Shown here piece by piece: positions 58,943 to 64,000 of a stretch of DNA of 64,000 bases. How positions within the stretch are numbered: position 1 is the stretch's first letter; each line of letters opens with the position of its first letter. This stretch comes from Teichococcus aerophilus (GTDB lineage: Bacteria; Pseudomonadota; Alphaproteobacteria; Acetobacterales; Acetobacteraceae). Location: the NCBI RefSeq assembly GCF_014490485.1, contig NZ_JACTVA010000009.1, forward strand, positions 62,001-126,000, written 5' to 3'. Under the pieces are notes generated by a model. That model was not told where the DNA came from. It saw nothing but the letters and a program-made list of their open reading frames with translations, and did no database searches. A program made the translations under genes and the position numbers.

Positions 58943-60130
58943 TTGCCCGCGAACCGTCCGGTCTATCTCGACAACCACGCCACCACGCCGCTGGACCCCA
59001 GGGTGTTGGCAGCCATGCGCCCGTGGTGGGAAGAGAATTTTGCCAACCCGCACAGTGTCGAGCATGTGCTGGGCCGGGCGGCCGAGGCTGCGGTCGAGGA
59101 TGCGCGCGCGCATGTCGCCGCGCTGATGGGTGCCGAGGCGAGGGAGATCATCTTCACCTCCGGCGCCACCGAGTCGAATAACCTGGCCATCAAGGGCGCC
59201 GCCCGCTTCGCCGCCAGCCAGGGCGATGCCCGCCGCCGCGTCATCACCGTCGCCACCGAGCACAAATGCGTGCTGGAGAGCGTCCGTGACCTCGCCGCCG
59301 AGGGGTTCGAGCCCGTGGTCCTGCCGGTCGGCCCCGACGGTTTGCTGGCGCCGGAGACCCTACGCGCGGCCCTGGCCGTGCCGACGCTGCTGGTCTCCGT
59401 CATGGCGGTGAACAACGAGATCGGCGTGGTGCAGGACCTGCCGGCCCTGGCCGCGCTCGCCAAGGAAGCCGGCGCCCTGTTCCATACCGATGCCGCCCAG
59501 GGCGCCGGCCGTGTAGCGCTGGATGTGCGGACCTTGCCGGCGGACCTGATTTCGTTCTCCGGGCACAAGATCTACGGGCCCAAGGGGATCGGCGCGCTCT
59601 ATGTCCGCCGCCGGCCGCGCGTGCGGCTGCTGCCCTTGTTCTCCGGTGGCGGACAGGAGCGGGGGCTGCGCTCCGGCACCCTGCCGGCGCCCCTGCTGGT
59701 CGGGCTGGGGGAGGCCGCGCGCTTGGCCCAGGCGGAGCGGCAGCTGGATGCCGGGCGCATCGGCGGGCTGCGGGACCGGCTATGGGCCGGCTTGCGGGCC
59801 GAAGTGCCCGGGGTGGCGCAGAACGCGCCGCAGGCCCCCCGCGTGCCGGGCAATCTCAGTCTGTTGTTTCCCGGCGGCGCCACCGCCCAGGCCATCATGG
59901 CGGCGGCGGCGGAGGAGCTCTGCGTCTCCACCGGTTCGGCCTGTTCCTCGGCCGAGGTGGAGCCCTCCTACGTGCTGCGGGCCATCGGCGTGCCGGACGC
60001 GGCGGCGAGGTCGTGCTTGCGGATCGGCATCGGACGCTTTACCTCGCCCGCCGATGTGGACCTTGCCGCGGCCGCCCTGGGCCGCGCCTGGCGCCAGGCC
60101 CTTTCCGAAACCAGAGATGCGGCGGAGTAG
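58943..60130 (+). CDS. iscS: Cysteine desulfurase IscS-type (second copy)
   Basis: The 395-residue protein has the canonical N-terminus [34 protein letters not shown], the PLP-Lys in [18 protein letters not shown] and the catalytic Cys in [15 protein letters not shown], followed by a long C-terminal tail. It uses a TTG start, eight bases after AGGGAG; no ATG lies nearby in frame. It likely provides sulfur for iron-sulfur clusters and, given mnmA downstream, for tRNA thiolation. It is clearly more IscS-like than its upstream neighbour. Confidence 0.92.
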   Translation: MPANRPVYLDNHATTPLDPRVLAAMRPWWEENFANPHSVEHVLGRAAEAAVEDARAHVAALMGAEAREIIFTSGATESNNLAIKGAARFAASQGDARRRVITVATEHKCVLESVRDLAAEGFEPVVLPVGPDGLLAPETLRAALAVPTLLVSVMAVNNEIGVVQDLPALAALAKEAGALFHTDAAQGAGRVALDVRTLPADLISFSGHKIYGPKGIGALYVRRRPRVRLLPLFSGGGQERGLRSGTLPAPLLVGLGEAARLAQAERQLDAGRIGGLRDRLWAGLRAEVPGVAQNAPQAPRVPGNLSLLFPGGATAQAIMAAAAEELCVSTGSACSSAEVEPSYVLRAIGVPDAAARSCLRIGIGRFTSPADVDLAAAALGRAWRQALSETRDAAE

Positions 60131-60140
60131 AGAGACGGCG

Positions 60141-60467
60141 ATGCCGAAGATGACGTTCATCGAGCGCGACGGTACGCGGCGCGAAGTGGAGGCCCCGCTC
60201 GGCCTCTCCGTGCTGGAAATCGCGCACCGCAATGATGTGGACATCGAGGGTGCCTGCGAGGGCAGCTTGGCCTGCTCCACCTGCCACGTCATCGTCGATT
60301 CCAGCTGGTTCACCAAGCTGGAGGACCCGACCGAGGATGAGGAGGACATGCTCGACCTCGCCTTCGACCTGCAGGAGACCTCCCGCCTCGGCTGCCAGCT
60401 CATCATGAGCGAGGAACTGGACGGGCTGGTGGTGAAGCTGCCGGCCGGCACGCGGAACGCGGGCTGA
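60141..60467 (+). CDS. fdx: [2Fe-2S] ferredoxin, ISC/adrenodoxin type
   Basis: The 108-residue ferredoxin gives electrons for cluster assembly. Four Cys ligands are seen in the pattern [15 protein letters not shown] plus SRLGCQLI, the adrenodoxin-like Cx5Cx2CxnC arrangement. Acidic residues in [18 protein letters not shown] fit partner docking. It begins 10 bases after the iscS stop and its own stop is one base before the tenA start. IscU, IscA and HscBA are not found next to it. Confidence 0.95.
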   Translation: MPKMTFIERDGTRREVEAPLGLSVLEIAHRNDVDIEGACEGSLACSTCHVIVDSSWFTKLEDPTEDEEDMLDLAFDLQETSRLGCQLIMSEELDGLVVKLPAGTRNAG

Positions 60468-60468
60468 G

Positions 60469-61161
60469 ATGAGCTTTCCCGCGCCCTACGGCGCCCCGGG
60501 CGGGCTCGCGCGGCGGCTGCGGGAAGCCTCCCTGGAACGGTGGGATGCCTATTGCTGGCACCCCTTCGTGCAGGGACTGGCCGAGGGCACGCTGCCCCTG
60601 GCCTGCTTCCAGCGCTACCTGGTGCAGGACTGGCTGTTCCTCATCCAGTTCGCCCGCGCCAAGGCGCTGGCCGCCTTCAAGGCGGAAAGCCTGGCGGCGC
60701 TGCGCACCAAGGCCTCCGGCTTGAATGCCCTGCTGTCCGAGATGCAGATGCACCTGACCTATTGCGCCGAGTGGGGCCTGCTGGAAGCCGACGTGGTCGC
60801 GCATACCGAGGCACCGGAGACCGTCTCCTACACCCGCTGGGTGCTGGATCGGGGCATGGCGGGCGATATCCTGGACCTGGAAGTCGCGCTGGCGCCGTGC
60901 ACGATCGGCTATGGGGAGATCGCGCTGCGGATCATGGCGCATCCTGGCCGCAAGCGGGACGGCAACCCATATGAGAGCTGGATCGAGACCTATGGCTCCC
61001 TGGGCTACCAGGCCCTGGCCAAGAGCGCGGCCGAGCGGCTGGACGCGCTGGGCATCAGCCATGGGGGCGATGCCCGCTTCCCCAGCCTCTCCGCCACCTT
61101 CGGGGAAGCGGCGCGGCTGGAAATCGCTTTCTGGCAGATGGGGTTGAACGCAGCATCATGA
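60469..61161 (+). CDS. TenA family protein (aminopyrimidine hydrolase type)
   Basis: TenA-family enzymes hydrolyse aminopyrimidines from damaged thiamine. The 230-residue helical protein has HPFVQGLAEGTLPLACFQRYLVQDWLFL near the N-terminus (shown in part), LAPCTIGYGEIA with the family Cys near residue 145, and a C-terminal EIAFWQMGL with the conserved Glu. The catalytic Cys is therefore present. The gene lies between fdx and mnmA with tight spacing. The reason for a thiamine-salvage gene in a sulfur operon is not evident, though thiamine synthesis also uses desulfurase sulfur. Confidence 0.88.
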   Translation: MSFPAPYGAPGGLARRLREASLERWDAYCWHPFVQGLAEGTLPLACFQRYLVQDWLFLIQFARAKALAAFKAESLAALRTKASGLNALLSEMQMHLTYCAEWGLLEADVVAHTEAPETVSYTRWVLDRGMAGDILDLEVALAPCTIGYGEIALRIMAHPGRKRDGNPYESWIETYGSLGYQALAKSAAERLDALGISHGGDARFPSLSATFGEAARLEIAFWQMGLNAAS

Positions 61162-62264
61162 GGGTACTGGTCGCCATGTCCGGCGGGGTGGATTCCTCCG
61201 TCGTCGCGGGGCTGATGAAGGAGGCGGGGCACGATGTGATCGGCGCCACGTTGCAGCTCTACGACCATGGCGAAGCGGTGCAGAAAAAGGGCGCCTGCTG
61301 CGCCGGCCAGGACATCCACGATGCCCGCAACGTGGCCGACCGGCTGGACATTCCCCATTACGTGCTGGACCGGGAGAGCCGCTTCCGCAAGGCGGTGATC
61401 GAGGATTTCGCCGACGCCTATGCGCGCGGCGAGACGCCGGTGCCCTGCATCCGCTGCAACCAGACCGTGAAGTTCACCGACCTGGTGGAACTGGCGAAGG
61501 ACCTCGGCTGCGAAGCCCTGGCCACCGGCCACTATGTCCGCCGCGTGGAAGGCCCGAACGGGCCGGAACTGCGGCAGGCGGTGGACCCGGCGCGGGACCA
61601 GTCCTACTTCCTGTTCGCTACCACGCCGGCGCAGCTGGCCTTCAGCCACTTCCCGTTGGGCGACTATGCCTCCAAGGCCGATGTCCGCGTCCAGGCGGCG
61701 CGGCTGGGCTTGGACGTGGCGGCCAAGGCGGACAGCCAGGACATCTGCTTCGTGCCCCGTGGCAATTACCACGAGGTCGTGGCCGGCATCCGCCCGGACG
61801 CGGCGCAGCCCGGCACGATCGAGCATGTCGATGGCCGGGTGCTGGGCACGCACCAGGGCATTGCCCGCTACACGGTGGGGCAGGGGCGTGGCCTTGGCCA
61901 GGCGTCGCGGGATGGCGAGGAGCCGCTCTACGTCGCCACGCTGGATGCGCCGCGCCGCCGCGTGGTGGTAGGCCCCCGCGCCGCCCTGGCGGTGCCGGAG
62001 GTGGTGGTGGGCGAGGTGAACTGGCTGATCGAGCCCGGCGCCGCCCCTTTTGCCTGCACAGTGAAGCTGCGGGCGCGCGAGAATCCGCAGCCGGCAACCG
62101 TGGCCTGGGATGCCGCCGCCCGCCTGATGCGCGTGCGGCTGGACGTGCCGGCCATCGCAGCCCCCGGCCAGGGCTGCGTGTTGTACGATGGTGACCGCGT
62201 GCTTGGCGGCGGGTTTATCCGCAGCGCCGTCCGGGCTGTTGACAGCGGCGGAAAGGCGGCCTAA
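61158..62264 (+). CDS. mnmA: tRNA-specific 2-thiouridylase MnmA
   Basis: MnmA puts sulfur on U34 of tRNA-Lys, Glu and Gln. The 368-residue protein has the PP-loop AMSGGVDSSVVAG (near residue 7), the first catalytic Cys in PCIRCNQTVKF (near 97) and the second in DSQDICFVPRGNY, and the C-terminal beta-barrels with YTVGQGRGLG and EVNWLIEPGA. It overlaps tenA as ATGA. Its sulfur comes ultimately from a cysteine desulfurase, so co-location with two desulfurases is meaningful. The last codon region doubles as promoter for tRNA-Met. Confidence 0.96.
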   Translation: MRVLVAMSGGVDSSVVAGLMKEAGHDVIGATLQLYDHGEAVQKKGACCAGQDIHDARNVADRLDIPHYVLDRESRFRKAVIEDFADAYARGETPVPCIRCNQTVKFTDLVELAKDLGCEALATGHYVRRVEGPNGPELRQAVDPARDQSYFLFATTPAQLAFSHFPLGDYASKADVRVQAARLGLDVAAKADSQDICFVPRGNYHEVVAGIRPDAAQPGTIEHVDGRVLGTHQGIARYTVGQGRGLGQASRDGEEPLYVATLDAPRRRVVVGPRAALAVPEVVVGEVNWLIEPGAAPFACTVKLRARENPQPATVAWDAAARLMRVRLDVPAIAAPGQGCVLYDGDRVLGGGFIRSAVRAVDSGGKAA

Positions 62265-62267
62265 TTC
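62239..62267 (+). promoter_or_regulatory. Promoter of tRNA-Met inside the mnmA 3' end
   Basis: Perfect TTGACA, 17 bases, TAATTC; the -10 begins with the mnmA stop codon. Transcription would start about 44 bases before the tRNA. Confidence 0.7.
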
Positions 62268-62317
62268 GCGCCACCTGACGGGAACGATCCTCACGGACCA
62301 CCCCGGCAGCTTGGTTT

Positions 62318-62394
62318 GGCGGTGTAGCTCAGCTGGTTAGAGCACAGCACTCATAATGCTGGGGTCGGCGGTTCAAGTCCGCCCGCCGCTACCA
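62318..62394 (+). tRNA. tRNA-Met(CAT), elongator
   Basis: The cloverleaf has acceptor GGCGGTG with CGCCGCT (G1-U72 pair), anticodon arm CAGCA-CTCATAA-TGCTG, T arm GGCGG-TTCAAGT-CCGCC and encoded CCA. The D arm and the variable GGGTC resemble elongator Met tRNA rather than initiator (no C1-A72 or GGG/CCC anticodon stem) or lysidine-modified Ile tRNA. Confidence 0.93.
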
Positions 62395-62623
62395 AACCTC
62401 CCCCTCTTCCTCGACATTCGCAGCCTGCGCCCTCGGCCAAGCCGGGTATCTTGGCGCGGTTTGCTCTGCAAAGCCCGCGGACAATCCAGCAGCTTTCCTG
62501 TCGGGGCATTTACGTTGCGATATCGTTATTAGGGCGCCTAGGCTCCGCTTCCGGCGTCCAGGCCGCTGGTCCGCTCGCGCGGCCGGCCGTCGCCCCCTCA
62601 CGCCGGCAAACGGGGAGGACACG

Positions 62624-64000
62624 ATGGCGGAGAGCTTATCTGCGGACCCGCTTCCGGCAACGCCTTGGGGCTTTTCCTTACCAGACATGGAGGACTCACC
62701 ACCGGCGGGCGCGGAGGAATGGGAATCCCACTACGCCTACACGCTGGGCCTGCAGGCCTACATCTATGGCTTCCCCTGGATGTACCTGGCGCAGCTCCGC
62801 TGGCTTTGGACCAGCGAGGCCGGCAGGAAGGTGGCGGAGGCGCAGCACAGGAGCATGCCCTGGGCGCCGCTCAATAATTTCTTCAACGTGGATCATCTGG
62901 CGACGCCGGAGGACCAGACCGGCGGCTCCCCCAACCATGACACGCTCTACTCGGTCGCGTGGCTGGACCTGGCGGCGGAGCCGATGGTCATCTCGGCACC
63001 GGCGATCACCGACCGCTTCTGGTGCATGCAGATGTGCTGCATCGATTCTGACAACTTCACCTATATCGGCAGCAAGGCGACCGGCAACGCCGCGGCCAAT
63101 TACCTGGTCGGCGGCCCCGGCTGGCACGGCGCGGTGCCGGCGGATGTGCTGGACGTCCTGCCGCGCGCACGTACGCCCGCCGTGCTGATCTTCGGCCGGA
63201 CCGGTGTGAACGACGATGCCGATGGCGGTGCCGATCTGCAAAAGGCCCGTGCGCTGCAGCTGCAATACCGCATCACGCCACTCTCCGTCTGGGCCGGGCA
63301 GCCGCGCCACCCGTCGCGTCCGCCGCACGCGCAGGTGCCGGCCGGCATCGATTACGAGAATGCGCTGGGCAGTTGGATCACCATGAACCGGGCGATGACG
63401 GAGAACCCGCCCGGCGCCGCCCCCGGCATCGATCAGGCGGAGCTGCTGCGCCTGTTCGCCACCATCGGCATCGGCCCTGGCCAGAGGCTGGAGGATCGCT
63501 CCCCCGCCACGCGGGCCGGGTTGCAGCGCGCGGCCAAGCATGGATTGCGGCTGTTGCGGCAGATGGCCAAGGGCCGAGGCAAGAGCATCAACTCCTGGCA
63601 CTACCCGCCCCCCATCATCGGCCGGGCAGGGCAGGCGAGCGACTTCGTCACCCGCGCCGCCATGCAGGCCCTGGCGGGCATTTCCGCGCATGACCCGGAA
63701 CAGGCGGTCTACGTCAACACGGCGAAGGATTCGGACGGCAACGCGCTGGCCTCGGACGGCGCCTACGTCATGGCCTTCGACCCGGCGGCAGGTGGCTTCC
63801 CGCCTTACCAGAAGGAATTCCACGGCTTCTGGTCCGTCACCATGTACGGCGCCGACTACAACCTGGTGAAGGGCACGGACAATTACTTCGTCAACGGCTA
63901 CTACCCGCGCTTCCAGACCCTCGGCCCGGACGGCAACATGACCGTCCTGATCCAGCGCGAGCAGCCGCCCGACCCTTTGCCGGACGGCACCTACTGGCTG
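62624..64000 (+). CDS. DUF1254/DUF1214 domain protein, 5' part (runs off the window)
   Basis: The frame is open to the right edge, giving 459 residues with no stop. A soluble start without a clear signal precedes the DUF1254 region (YTLGLQAYIYGFPWMYLAQL near residue 40, then SPNHDTLYSVAWLDL and FWCMQMCCIDSDNF). The DUF1214 region follows (HGFWSVTMYGADYNLV and NGYYPRFQTLGPDGNM). Families with both domains are common in soil proteobacteria; no reaction is established. GGGGAGG precedes the ATG at a good distance. The C-terminal end lies outside. Confidence 0.9.
   Translation, partial: MAESLSADPLPATPWGFSLPDMEDSPPAGAEEWESHYAYTLGLQAYIYGFPWMYLAQLRWLWTSEAGRKVAEAQHRSMPWAPLNNFFNVDHLATPEDQTGGSPNHDTLYSVAWLDLAAEPMVISAPAITDRFWCMQMCCIDSDNFTYIGSKATGNAAANYLVGGPGWHGAVPADVLDVLPRARTPAVLIFGRTGVNDDADGGADLQKARALQLQYRITPLSVWAGQPRHPSRPPHAQVPAGIDYENALGSWITMNRAMTENPPGAAPGIDQAELLRLFATIGIGPGQRLEDRSPATRAGLQRAAKHGLRLLRQMAKGRGKSINSWHYPPPIIGRAGQASDFVTRAAMQALAGISAHDPEQAVYVNTAKDSDGNALASDGAYVMAFDPAAGGFPPYQKEFHGFWSVTMYGADYNLVKGTDNYFVNGYYPRFQTLGPDGNMTVLIQREQPPDPLPDGTYWL

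Noticed and set aside
62318-62394. tRNA-Ile2 with lysidine-modified CAT anticodon, or initiator tRNA
   Set aside because: The D arm, anticodon stem and variable loop match elongator Met tRNA; initiator features are missing.

Overview
The window reads as chromosomal, mostly housekeeping DNA from a high-GC alphaproteobacterium, most likely Acetobacteraceae (Roseomonas-like). This rests on the gene neighbourhoods (yidC-engB, pleD beside rpmG, ruvX/pyrB/pyrC-like/plsY/dprA/topA/rnr opposite gatCAB, and iscR with two cysteine desulfurases), on Ala/Gly/Arg-rich codon use, and on an elongator tRNA-Met with a G1-U72 pair. I see no integrase, transposase, phage, CRISPR array or plasmid function.

Layout. 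0-2.1 kb: 3' part of yidC and engB. 2.4-5.0 kb: a minus-strand substrate-binding protein and nucleoside hydrolase. 5.1-9.8 kb: argB, a 3 x 107 bp hairpin repeat, dapD, dapE, a small membrane protein and a glutathione transferase. 10-11.7 kb: pleD facing rpmG. 11.9-23.5 kb: a long minus-strand run ruvX, unknown gene, pyrB, pyrC-like, plsY, dprA, topA, rnr, S41 protease. 23.6-27.7 kb: gatCAB, a 30 bp tandem repeat, a second glutathione transferase, tRNA-Ser(GCT). 27.9-31.8 kb: SDR, eutBC, bfr and bfd. 32-35.3 kb: recQ, an OmpA-like lipoprotein, an AT-rich interval with a possible small RNA, and a MarR regulator. 35.4-42.4 kb: a complete cytochrome bd set (GbsR-type regulator, cydD, cydC, cydA, cydB, cydX). 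42.5-46 kb: a molybdenum hydroxylase large subunit, a GlcG-like protein, a DedA/YqaA protein. 46-53.6 kb: AAA ATPase, peroxiredoxin, glnE, a YhdP/AsmA-like protein. 53.7-57 kb: tyrS, anmK, alpha/beta hydrolase. 57-62.4 kb: iscR, two cysteine desulfurases, ferredoxin, tenA, mnmA, tRNA-Met. The end holds a DUF1254 protein cut by the window.

How the genes work together. argB serves arginine synthesis, dapD/dapE serve lysine/meso-diaminopimelate synthesis, and anmK recycles peptidoglycan sugar. gatCAB makes Gln-tRNA and/or Asn-tRNA by transamidation, and tyrS, mnmA and both tRNAs also serve translation. The iscR block supplies persulfide sulfur for Fe-S clusters and probably for MnmA-dependent tRNA 2-thiolation. 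It carries a well-matched type 1 IscR site over its own promoter. The cyd block contains structural subunits, the CydDC maturation exporter and a putative regulator with a perfect 16 bp palindrome just upstream.

The most unusual signals are non-coding. They are the 107 bp repeat, whose copies differ almost only in hairpin loops; the AT-rich interval with promoter, hairpins and terminator; the gatB stop-codon repeat; and recurrent CTGA junctions that imply CTG starts. On the protein side, the PyrC-like protein has lost key metal ligands. I found no clear candidate for an entirely new multi-gene system. All statements come from reading the sequence; no database search or folding program was run.
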